From a virus, in the IMG/VR virus record IMGVR_UViG_3300049827_000390, positions 1 through 26,714 of that record: 26,714 nt of DNA. One strand, written 5' to 3'. Made by a program: the position numbers and the translations under genes. The first letter of the stretch is position 1. Each line of letters begins with the position of its first letter. The notes beneath the pieces were generated by a model that ran no database searches, was not told where the DNA came from, and worked only from the letters and a program-made list of their open reading frames with translations. This document shows positions 1 to 4,972 of the stretch, one piece after another.

Positions 1-626
1 AACGTTTCCTTCTCAGAAGGTTCCAGACGAATAGGAGCTACCTTTCTTTCAACCTTGGTCCACTTGGTCGTGGCCTTGACATCCTTCGGCTTCGGATGAG
101 TCAGGAACATGACGTCACGAAGAGCAATGCTCTTATCCTCGTCCTTGTACTTGGCTGCCGAGTAGGCGTTAAGGCGGTTTAAAGCCTCAGCAAGGCCCTT
201 CTTAACCTGGGCAGCTAGTGGGACCTTACCTTCGCTCCAATACAGCTCTAGGAAGGCTGTAATCTCGTCGGCTCTCTGGATCACTTTCGGCAAAGCCTTA
301 CCGGCAACAATCCGGGCCTCTGGCCGACGAAAAAGTTCTCTGATCAAGAACAGCGGAGTGTGACGAAGATTCTGCTTGGTTCTGATCTCGATAGCCAGGT
401 CAGCCACGTCTTCAGGGTTGCACTTGGCAACTAAATCCTTGATTGCCTTCTGGTTGGAATTAGAGCTGACGTAAGCTTGGTTATCCCAAAGTAAAAAAGC
501 GAGAGTGAGTCTGCGGAGTTCTTGCAAGTTGGACTGACGAGCTGCCAGCATACCGGCACCACCAGCAGTACGAATGTCCGTATGCATACGAACATCGGCA
601 CCATCTAAAACCAGATTATCGAACAT
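1..626 (-). CDS. rsr: Ro60/Rsr-like TROVE-domain RNA-binding protein (3' end beyond window)
   Basis: The open frame starts at ATG 626-624 and runs off the left edge after 208 codons without a stop. An AAGGAT Shine-Dalgarno site lies 5 nt upstream. Ro60 proteins form a HEAT-repeat ring that binds misfolded RNAs in its hole and Y RNAs on its outside; in bacteria (Rsr) a Y RNA can tether the ring to nucleases such as PNPase. The visible part fits the TROVE N-terminal half: an AGG segment near residues 21-24, the helix LRRLTLAFLLW (37-47), RHTPLFLIREL (88-98), and VKKGLAEALN followed by YSAAKY (141-160), then LRDVMFLTHPKPKD (169-182), which matches the family pattern of (L)RL(S)HLKP. The C-terminal vWA-like domain would lie outside the window. 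The six Y-RNA-like elements directly upstream on the same strand strongly support the call. Confidence 0.9.
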   Translation of the reverse strand, partial: MFDNLVLDGADVRMHTDIRTAGGAGMLAARQSNLQELRRLTLAFLLWDNQAYVSSNSNQKAIKDLVAKCNPEDVADLAIEIRTKQNLRHTPLFLIRELFRRPEARIVAGKALPKVIQRADEITAFLELYWSEGKVPLAAQVKKGLAEALNRLNAYSAAKYKDEDKSIALRDVMFLTHPKPKDVKATTKWTKVERKVAPIRLEPSEKET

Positions 627-662
627 GTTTAATCCTTGAGAGTTAGAGGAATAAAAATTTTA

Positions 663-731
663 TTAACAGGAACGAACTTTGACAGTTGGTTTTCATTAGC
701 TGTGAAGTAGCTGTCAAATACACCATGTTAA
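663..731 (-). ncRNA. Y RNA-like element Y6 (minimal, no tRNA-like module)
   Basis: Read on the minus strand, the ends TTAACA and TGTTAA pair (6 bp). They are followed by the family-wide TGGTG on the 5' side and TTCC on the 3' side, and by the inner helix TTTGACAG/CTGTCAAA (711-718 with 678-685). The interior holds CTACTTCA and a small hairpin CTTCA-CAGCTAA-TGAA close to that of element Y4, so Y6 looks like a Y4-type RNA without the tRNA-like module. The terminal helix has A-T where other copies have G-C, with both strands changed. It is the copy nearest to the Ro60 gene, about 37 nt upstream of its start. The call as a Y RNA rests on structure and on linkage to rsr. Confidence 0.75.
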
Positions 732-744
732 TTTTTACAGTTAT

Positions 745-877
745 AACGGGAACAAAACAAAAGAGAGCTTAAGAGCAGCTGTCCTAACCACTAGACGACA
801 TCACCTTGCGGTCGATGATAGGAATCGAACCTACGTTCGCAGCTTGGGATTGAAGTAACTCTTTTTACACCACGTTT
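745..877 (-). ncRNA. Y RNA-like element Y5 with Glu-type tRNA-like module
   Basis: The ends AACG/CGTT pair, then come GTGGTG and GTTCCC, then the helix AAAAGAG/CTCTTTT (859-865 with 759-765). The interior is a permuted tRNA. First comes a T-arm (GTAGG, loop TTCGATT, CCTAT), then an acceptor-like stem that folds back through a GCAA tetraloop (799-805 with 810-817, one bulged G), then a D-arm with GTC, TAGTGGTTAG and GAC like that of tRNA-Glu. There is no CCA end: the two acceptor strands are joined by the tetraloop. This is the architecture described for bacterial YrlA RNAs. It lies between a small membrane-protein gene (stop at 883) and element Y6, 13 nt away. Confidence 0.82.
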
Positions 878-882
878 AAAAA

Positions 883-1206
883 TCAGTTATCTTTAGGCTT
901 TCTCGGTCTAACCAATGGAAAATTAAAGTATTTATCAAAAGATTCTTTAATAAAATCTATGTGGGCATCTAATACATTAACCAGGTAGAACAAGATATTT
1001 ATAAAGGGAGTAAGAGAAGTGACCAACATAAGAAATACGACGCCTATTGTGACTCTACCACGATAGTACTTATTATATTTTTCTGCTGCATCTCTTTCTG
1101 CTAAATCTTCTTTAATCATCCCAACCAACTCTTTACCGTCATAGTAAAGATTTGACACGGCAAAGAATAAATAGGACCAAAGGGCAATTTGAATGAGTAA
1201 TTCCAT
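883..1206 (-). CDS. small putative membrane protein within the Y RNA cluster
   Basis: This 107-aa protein is preceded by AAAAGGAT, 4 nt before the ATG, a good Shine-Dalgarno site. The site begins only about 6 nt after the 3' helix of element Y4. Two hydrophobic stretches are visible, about residues 3-20 and 53-78, separated by a charged segment (residues 24-50), and the C-terminus is basic (RPRKPKDN), so a two-pass inner-membrane protein is likely. No family is recognised. The stop codon lies just upstream of element Y5, so the gene sits between two Y RNA-like elements and is probably co-transcribed with them and with rsr. Whether it works with Ro60 or is a passenger cannot be told from sequence. 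Confidence 0.75.
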   Translation of the reverse strand: MELLIQIALWSYLFFAVSNLYYDGKELVGMIKEDLAERDAAEKYNKYYRGRVTIGVVFLMLVTSLTPFINILFYLVNVLDAHIDFIKESFDKYFNFPLVRPRKPKDN

Positions 1207-1220
1207 TTTTATCCTTTTAA

Positions 1221-1350
1221 TAACGGGAACAAATTAAGACAGAAATTTTAGCGCTCTACCAACTGAGCTACAGACCCCGAAGGACCTGGACGGATTCGAA
1301 CCGCCGACCTCTTCATTAGGCGTGAAGTAACTGTCTAAATCACCACGTTA
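1221..1350 (-). ncRNA. Y RNA-like element Y4 with permuted tRNA-like module
   Basis: The terminal helix is TAACG/CGTTA, with TGGTG and GTTCC inside it, and the inner helix is AGACAG/CTGTCT (1331-1336 with 1237-1242). The interior reads: hairpin CTTCA-CGCCTAA-TGAAG resembling an anticodon arm, T-arm GGCGG-TTCGAAT-CCGTC (1289-1305), acceptor strand CAGGTCC, a TTCG tetraloop (1278-1281), acceptor strand GGGTCTG, then TA and a D-arm GCTC-AGTTGGTA-GAGC. All seven acceptor pairs form, two of them G-U. The order 3' half then 5' half, closed by a stable C(UUCG)G loop, means no CCA tail and no free acceptor end. It is therefore a tRNA mimic rather than a tRNA gene in normal order. Confidence 0.85.
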
Positions 1351-1358
1351 AATTTAAA

Positions 1359-1477
1359 GACTAAGCCAAACAAAGACGCCTACGAGAGAACTTATCCTAA
1401 CCGGGATCGAACCGGCATGTTGCCAAACCTGGATAACACGTAGTCGTACGTTCTAGTACGAATTGTTTAGCTTAGTC
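1359..1477 (-). ncRNA. structured RNA with T-arm-like hairpin, unknown family
   Basis: The minus strand can form a 15-bp basal helix between GACTAAGCTAAACAA (1463-1477) and its partner ending at 1359. Inside are a hairpin TCGTAC-TAGAAC-GTACGA, a CTACG/CGTAG helix, a TTATCC/GGATAA stem, and a T-arm-like hairpin (GCCGG, TTCGATC, CCGGT). The RNA overlaps the last codons of the 63-aa gene upstream and ends about 9 nt before element Y4. It lacks the GGTG/TTCC element of the Y RNA copies. It may be a diverged Y RNA, a degenerate tRNA or an unrelated RNA. Confidence 0.5.
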
Positions 1478-1658
1478 TATACTCAAGATAGTTTTCTAAA
1501 TCTAGCAAACTGTCTTTAAATCTTTGAGGAACAAAGTTATAAATTTCTAATTCCCTACGTAATTTTGCAACTTTGTCCGCAATATGTTCTACTTCTTGCT
1601 TCTTGGTTTTTGCCGCTTTTTCAGCTTCATATTCATAAGCATCGCTGTAATGACTCAT
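1467..1658 (-). CDS. 63-aa charged hypothetical protein in the Y RNA cluster
   Basis: The ATG is preceded by AAGGA 8 nt upstream, which supports real translation. The protein is strongly charged (many K/E between residues 10 and 37) and could form a helical or coiled-coil segment; no domain is recognised. It begins about 14 nt after the 3' end of Y RNA-like element Y3, and its last codons overlap the basal helix of the structured RNA at 1359-1477. It thus sits in the same transcript as the Y RNA-like elements. No function is proposed. Confidence 0.6.
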   Translation of the reverse strand: MSHYSDAYEYEAEKAAKTKKQEVEHIADKVAKLRRELEIYNFVPQRFKDSLLDLENYLEYRLS

Positions 1659-1671
1659 ACAGATCCTTATC

Positions 1672-1817
1672 TAAACAGGAACAAACAAAAGAGAGCTTTA
1701 TACCCTTGCGTATACCAATTCCGCCACCCCGCCCCAGTGTGGCAGGGGAAGGTCTCGAACCTCCAGGTGTCTTGCGACGAGGGTTCCCTTGAAGTAACTC
1801 TTTTTTCACCATGTTTA
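1672..1817 (-). ncRNA. Y RNA-like element Y3 with Leu-type tRNA-like module (long variable arm)
   Basis: The terminal helix is TAAACA/TGTTTA, again A-T at the position that is G-C in Y4 and Y5. TGGTG and TTCC flank it, then the inner helix AAAAGAG/CTCTTTT (1798-1804 with 1687-1693). The permuted module has a long variable arm with hairpin GTC-GCAA-GAC, a T-arm (GGAGG, TTCGAGA, CCTTC), an acceptor strand CCCTGCC, a short connecting loop, an acceptor strand GGCGGGG, and a D-arm of tRNA-Leu type (TGGCGGAATTGGTATACGC). The D-arm is followed by AGGGT, which can pair with ACCCT to give an anticodon-stem equivalent. It is a class II tRNA mimic, unlike Y4 and Y5. Confidence 0.82.
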
Positions 1818-1830
1818 AAACTAATTTTTC

Positions 1831-1898
1831 AAAGCGGGAACAATATTTTGAGGGTGGATACTATTTAGACGAAGTAACCCTCAAATTCACCACGCTTA
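1831..1898 (-). ncRNA. Y RNA-like element Y2 (minimal)
   Basis: The terminal helix AAGCG/CGCTT differs from the other copies on both strands. TGGTG and GTTCC are conserved. The inner helix is TTTGAGGG/CCCTCAAA (1878-1885 with 1847-1854), again changed on both strands relative to TTTGACAG. The interior is only about 23 nt and starts with the family motif TTACTTC; no tRNA-like module is present. It lies 13 nt from element Y3 and about 10 nt from Y1, in tandem. Confidence 0.75.
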
Positions 1899-1908
1899 AC
1901 TTTTATTT

Positions 1909-1977
1909 AAACCGGGAACCATACTTTGACAGTGTTTTTCGATTCTATTGAAGTAACTGTCAAATTCACCACGGTTG
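1909..1977 (-). ncRNA. Y RNA-like element Y1 (minimal)
   Basis: The terminal helix is AACCG/CGGTT, with TGGTG and GGTTCC inside it, then the inner helix TTTGACAG/CTGTCAAA (1957-1964 with 1925-1932). The short interior begins TTACTTCA. It is the first copy in the direction of transcription, just after the XRE gene and its possible terminator. There is no tRNA-like module. The helix sequence equals that of Y6 although the loops differ. Confidence 0.75.
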
Positions 1978-1984
1978 AAACCAA

Positions 1985-2022
1985 ATTCAACTAAAAGCTA
2001 AAGACAAGATTTTAACCTTGTC
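1985..2022 (-). terminator. possible weak terminator after XRE gene
   Basis: A GACAAG/CTTGTC hairpin with an 8-nt loop lies just downstream of the XRE stop and is followed on the minus strand by TTTAGCTTTTAG. The stem is short and the U tract is interrupted, so read-through into the Y RNA cluster is plausible. Confidence 0.35.
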
Positions 2023-2033
2023 CAAACTCGGCT

Positions 2034-2414
2034 CTAGCCTTGGATCAGCTGAGTCTTGTCGTATTCTGTACCTTCGGCGTCACGAACGTCGAAGACTACT
2101 TTGACCTTGTCCCGGCGAAGGTCTTGCTCTGTTGCATCCAGTTCTTGGAGAAGCTCCACGAATGGCAAGTCCAGAGACCAGCACATGGCGATCATGGCGG
2201 ATAGGTGGCAGGGGTGTCTACCCTGTTCTATCTTGGCCAACCACTCCCTACTTCTGTACACCTGGACAGCCAGTTCTTCTTGTTTCAACCCCTTCTTCTT
2301 GCGGTAGTTGTGGATGATGACACCGAGGATGTCATCGATCGTCGTCCAAGCCACATATTCCCCAACTGGCGGAGGTTTGGGATTGAAAACAGAGAATCCC
2401 TTAAGTTCGGACAT
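2034..2414 (-). CDS. XRE-family helix-turn-helix regulator
   Basis: The ATG has AAGGAG 6 nt upstream, and the phage promoter motif TTGGTATAAG lies about 25 nt farther up. The 126-aa protein carries a Cro/C1-type HTH at about residues 26-90: IIHNYRKKKGLKQEELA forms helices 1-2, and YRSREWLAKIEQGRHP the recognition helix and the conserved IEQG turn. The C-terminal part (95-126) is charged and unrecognised. Such proteins bind DNA as dimers. Its target is not known; the Y RNA/rsr cluster directly downstream is a candidate by position only. It is the first gene of a minus-strand unit that may include the Y RNA-like elements. Confidence 0.85.
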   Translation of the reverse strand: MSELKGFSVFNPKPPPVGEYVAWTTIDDILGVIIHNYRKKKGLKQEELAVQVYRSREWLAKIEQGRHPCHLSAMIAMCWSLDLPFVELLQELDATEQDLRRDKVKVVFDVRDAEGTEYDKTQLIQG

Positions 2415-2439
2415 AAATACTCCTTGGTTGAGTACTATT

Positions 2440-2470
2440 CTTATACCAAACTAATTGTAAAAATTGAAAT
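2440..2470 (-). promoter_or_regulatory. phage promoter motif copy 1 (TTGGTATAAG)
   Basis: The minus strand reads CAATTT, 11 nt, TTGGTATAAG, ending 25 nt before the XRE start codon. It is one of six copies in the window, each upstream of a minus-strand gene or tRNA. The TATAAG part resembles a -10 box; CAATTT is the conserved upstream half. Confidence 0.7.
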
Positions 2471-2475
2471 TAGTT

Positions 2476-2973
2476 TTAGCTTTTTATTCGAACCACGGTG
2501 GCTTCAATGTCCGGGCCAAGAGCATTGCAAATCTTTGGAGCAATCTCTTCCCATTTCCCCCCACCAAGTCCGGCACCGATAGTAGGGAAATAAACTGGAA
2601 GATGAGTATCTCTGGCTATCATTTTTACCTTGGCGAAGCAGGCTGCGATTGCATCATAATCGACATGCCTCTTATCTCTGCCATATTCAAACTGGGTAAA
2701 GGCATTGATAACGATTACGTTTTCGGGAATATCATTCGTTACCCAAGCTCCATATTTACTAGTCAAATCTACGTTTGGAGCATGAATACAAACTTGGATA
2801 TCCCCTAAGTGCATATTGCGTTCTGTATGAAGAATTTGATATGCTCTGAAAACTTTAGGGAATTTTTGTTTGACTAAAAAAGCTACTCCGGAACCCATTA
2901 CACCTTGACAATTACAGCCATGAACAATGATTCCGCGTTCGATGGCTAAAAGATCACCTACAATTTCTTTCAC
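2476..2973 (-). CDS. macro-domain ADP-ribose-binding protein
   Basis: This 165-aa protein is a whole single macro domain. It shows GDLL (6-9), the nucleotide loop HGCNCQGVMGSGVA (18-31) with the Asn that contacts the distal ribose in the family, and FPTIGAGLGGGKWEEI in the C-terminal third, which forms the diphosphate loop. Macro domains bind or hydrolyse ADP-ribose and its derivatives; phage versions may reverse ADP-ribosylation or act on NAD-derived signals, but which applies here is not visible. The start is GTG, with AGGGGG 5 nt upstream, and it overlaps the TGA of the TnpB-like gene (GTGA), so translation is coupled to that gene. Its C-terminal codons lie next to promoter copy 1. Confidence 0.85.
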   Translation of the reverse strand: MKEIVGDLLAIERGIIVHGCNCQGVMGSGVAFLVKQKFPKVFRAYQILHTERNMHLGDIQVCIHAPNVDLTSKYGAWVTNDIPENVIVINAFTQFEYGRDKRHVDYDAIAACFAKVKMIARDTHLPVYFPTIGAGLGGGKWEEIAPKICNALGPDIEATVVRIKS

Positions 2974-4091
2974 GACATCCCCCTATTTAAAAACATAGGA
3001 TTCCCTTCAAAATCAGGTTTTATTAAATCTAATTTCGGTGGCGATTCATGCCTGAATCGGAGAATATTTTTGGCCGCATTTATATCTCTATTATGTTTTG
3101 TTCCACAATGGTTGCAGGACCATTCTCTTATTTTTAAACCTTTAACGCCCTTTGGAGACGAGCTTGAAATGCAGCCACATTCAGAACATATCTGAGTGCT
3201 ATATTTCTCACTCACTTCTTTATAGACAGACCCTCTAGCTGATGCTTTATATTTGAGGAAGGTCTTTAGCTGAAACCAGCCAGCGTCATAAACAGACTTT
3301 GCCATATTATCTTTAGCAATTATGTCTGTTGAACTTACATTCCCAACTACTATAGTTCCAAACTTAGACACTATTTCGGTACTAAGTTTGTGATTAAAAT
3401 CTTTTCTAGAGTTGGCAATTTTCTTGTGAATATTTTGAACTTGTTTCTTTTTGTTTGCTCTTTGAGCCTTTGCTAATTTATTTTCATATTGTCTAGTATA
3501 TCTGACGGCCTTAACAGTTTTACCTGTGCTTAAAGCAACTATATCTTTAAGTCCTAAATCAATTCCAACAGAATCACTTTTTACTGGACCAAAGATTTCA
3601 GGAACTTCACAGGTTAGATTTAAGTACCAGCGGCCTCGGTTGTCACTAACGACATTGCCAGATTTAATAGTACCTTTAATAGGTCTTGAATTCCAGAACT
3701 TGAATTCTAGTCCAGAAAAACGAGCACTATTACTTTCAAGATTTATAATTAAAGAGTTGGTTTTTAAAGGTATCCAAGGTAAAGATTTTTTACTGCGCCA
3801 CTTTAAAGCTTTTTTCTTAGTTTTTCTACGTCTTGTGTCATATTCAGTACAAATACTTTGGATAGTATTTGCAGGTATCCTAAGTTCTTTACTAGAACCT
3901 GCCGTTAAATTAGATAACTCAAATCCGGTAGGCCCTTCCCAAGGAAGTTTCTCCTTTCGTAGGGCCGCTAGTTGAGTCTCATTGCAGAAGTTCCAGACGA
4001 AATTTACTGCCCTAGCTTTTTCAAAAAGCTCTCTTTTCAGAGACTTTTTAGAGTCTTTGATTCTAAAAGAATAGGTTAAATAATTGGTCAC
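2970..4091 (-). CDS. TnpB-like RuvC protein (IS605 OrfB family), second RuvC motif altered
   Basis: The 373-aa protein has the TnpB layout: a basic N-terminal region, RuvC-I GIDLG (Asp178), an arginine/lysine-rich helical segment (200-235), RuvC-II, a four-Cys zinc finger (C302, C305, C326, C329) and RuvC-III NRDINAA (Asp336). In active TnpB, RuvC-II reads like VVENL with a catalytic Glu; here the aligned stretch is VVGNVSS, with Gly250 at that place and Asn251 after it. The following MAKSVYDAGW-type segment is typical of one TnpB subfamily. No TnpA gene or IS ends were seen, so it looks like a solitary domesticated or stranded copy. The start is GTG with no clear Shine-Dalgarno site. A good sigma-70-like promoter lies just upstream and a macro-domain gene is coupled downstream. 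TnpB proteins are RNA-guided nucleases; activity here is uncertain. Confidence 0.85.
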   Translation of the reverse strand: MTNYLTYSFRIKDSKKSLKRELFEKARAVNFVWNFCNETQLAALRKEKLPWEGPTGFELSNLTAGSSKELRIPANTIQSICTEYDTRRRKTKKKALKWRSKKSLPWIPLKTNSLIINLESNSARFSGLEFKFWNSRPIKGTIKSGNVVSDNRGRWYLNLTCEVPEIFGPVKSDSVGIDLGLKDIVALSTGKTVKAVRYTRQYENKLAKAQRANKKKQVQNIHKKIANSRKDFNHKLSTEIVSKFGTIVVGNVSSTDIIAKDNMAKSVYDAGWFQLKTFLKYKASARGSVYKEVSEKYSTQICSECGCISSSSPKGVKGLKIREWSCNHCGTKHNRDINAAKNILRFRHESPPKLDLIKPDFEGNPMFLNRGMS

Positions 4092-4116
4092 TACTAACTA
4101 AATAATTTAAACATTT

Positions 4117-4145
4117 ATTATACTTAGTAATACATCAGTATGCAA
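4117..4145 (-). promoter_or_regulatory. sigma-70-like promoter of the TnpB-like gene
   Basis: The minus strand has TTGCAT, a 17-nt spacer and a perfect TATAAT, placing the transcription start about 20 nt before the GTG codon. It differs from the phage promoter motif used elsewhere and would be read by host polymerase. Confidence 0.6.
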
Positions 4146-4166
4146 GTTTATTTTAATTTTTAATTA

Positions 4167-4189
4167 TGCCTGGGACTCAGGTGCCCAGG
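4167..4189. other. hairpin GCCTGGG/CCCAGGC between tRNA-Lys and the TnpB-like gene
   Basis: A perfect 7-bp stem with a 9-nt loop lies about 100 nt downstream of tRNA-Lys. On the minus strand an A/T-rich stretch follows but no clear U tract. It may be a processing or termination signal for the tRNA transcript. Confidence 0.35.
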
Positions 4190-4292
4190 CCTTCACCAGC
4201 TTCGATCGAGGACCCAACAAACGAATTGTGGGTGAAAACGAGGTTGAATCTACTTCATTAGGTTAGTTCCTTGTTGAGTTGGATTGGAATCG

Positions 4293-4369
4293 TGGTAGGG
4301 GGCACGGGACTCGAACCCATGACCTCGATCTTAAAAGGATCTTGCTACTACCAACTGAGCTAGCCCCCC
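4293..4369 (-). tRNA. tRNA-Lys (TTT), CCA encoded
   Basis: A cloverleaf in normal order: acceptor GGGGGGC/GCCCCCT (one G-U), TA, D-arm beginning GCTC-AGTTGGTA, anticodon loop CTTTTAA (anticodon TTT), variable AGGTC, T-arm ATGGG-TTCGAGT-CCCGT, discriminator A, then CCA at 4295-4293. The encoded CCA and normal order contrast with the permuted tRNA-like modules in the Y RNA cluster. The outer anticodon-stem pair is A-G and the D-stem is only three pairs. Confidence 0.92.
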
Positions 4370-4403
4370 ACGTTTGTTCATGCTCCCCAAGCTGCTACCA
4401 AGA

Positions 4404-4421
4404 ACTGGCACAAGGCACTTG
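4404..4421. repeat. repeat copy A (GGCACAAGGCACTT), partial
   Basis: It matches the second half of the repeats at 4556 and 4798 (ACTGGCACAAGGCACTT). It lies just upstream of tRNA-Lys on the minus strand. Confidence 0.5.
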
Positions 4422-4555
4422 TCCGGATAGCGAGGTCATCATTCGTAATATAATTATTTATATAATTATAAACCAGTTTGACCCCAGAGTTTTAGAGATT
4501 GGCACGGACCTGTCCTCCCAGGGAGTTCCTGTTCCTTTTACGGAGAGGGGTAAGG

Positions 4556-4594
4556 TACTGGCACTAGGTATCACTACTCGGCACAAGGCGCTTC
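4556..4594. repeat. repeat copy B (39 bp)
   Basis: It begins TACTGGCACTAGG and ends CGGCACAAGGCGCTTC. It matches the copy at 4798 along its whole length with about seven or eight differences. It contains the internal half-repeat GGCAC(T/A)(A/C) twice. Confidence 0.55.
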
Positions 4595-4712
4595 GTGGAA
4601 CCTGGTTAATAAAATCATAATATATTTAGGTCATCCATATTTTTACATCTTTAGCCCTGGACTCCATAATAATCAAATAAAGCCCAGGGGTAAAAAGTCT
4701 TTAAGGGAAACA

Positions 4713-4750
4713 CGGCGGACAACCCTCCTTCCGGAGAATTCAGTCCGCCG
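4713..4750. other. 8-bp GC-rich hairpin with nested stem
   Basis: CGGCGGAC (4713-4720) pairs with GTCCGCCG (4743-4750), and CTCC/GGAG with a TTCC loop is nested inside. No U tract follows on either strand, so it is more likely part of a structured RNA than a simple terminator. Confidence 0.45.
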
Positions 4751-4797
4751 GCTTCTTACAACAAGAGATTGGCTCGGGAAATCCCTTTTGGAGATAA

Positions 4798-4836
4798 CAC
4801 TGGCACTCGGCATCCATACTTGGCACAAGGCACTTC
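4798..4836. repeat. repeat copy C (39 bp)
   Basis: It begins CACTGGCACTCGG and ends TTGGCACAAGGCACTTC. It pairs with copy B at 4556 as a diverged direct repeat about 240 bp away. Confidence 0.55.
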
Positions 4837-4942
4837 AAGAGGCCGTCCACATATAATTTAACATCCCAACTCCTTTAAGGAGGGATTCCATCTTTTCTTT
4901 AACGTCCAAGAATCATCAGTTAAGTTTGGACGGGGGTAAGGG

Positions 4943-4972
4943 CCAGACCAAGCCTTATCAGGGCTGGTCTGG
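4943..4972. terminator. stable hairpin downstream of the 108-aa gene
   Basis: CCAGACCA/TGGTCTGG (8 bp) continues through GCC/GGC with one bulged A. It starts 24 nt after the stop of the gene at 4996 on the minus strand. No U run follows, so termination is possible but not intrinsic in the classic sense. Confidence 0.4.

Noticed and set aside
745-1817. Permuted but functional tRNA genes (as in some algae and archaea)
   Set aside because: The acceptor strands are joined by very short closing loops with no CCA and no room for processing signals, the anticodon loop of Y4 lacks U33, and the flanks match the minimal elements that contain no tRNA. The Y RNA reading with rsr next door explains more.
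1565-1868. Two plus-strand open frames over element Y3
   Set aside because: They are antisense to Y3 and the 63-aa gene, without ribosome-binding sites.
663-1977. Group I intron or CRISPR array
   Set aside because: Elements are spaced irregularly, have variable interiors with internal pairing, lack the P3-P8 core of group I introns, and have no uniform repeat-spacer pattern.
4279-4620. Open frame of 113 codons on the plus strand
   Set aside because: It runs through tRNA-Lys in antisense and the repeat region, has no ribosome-binding site and no recognisable product.
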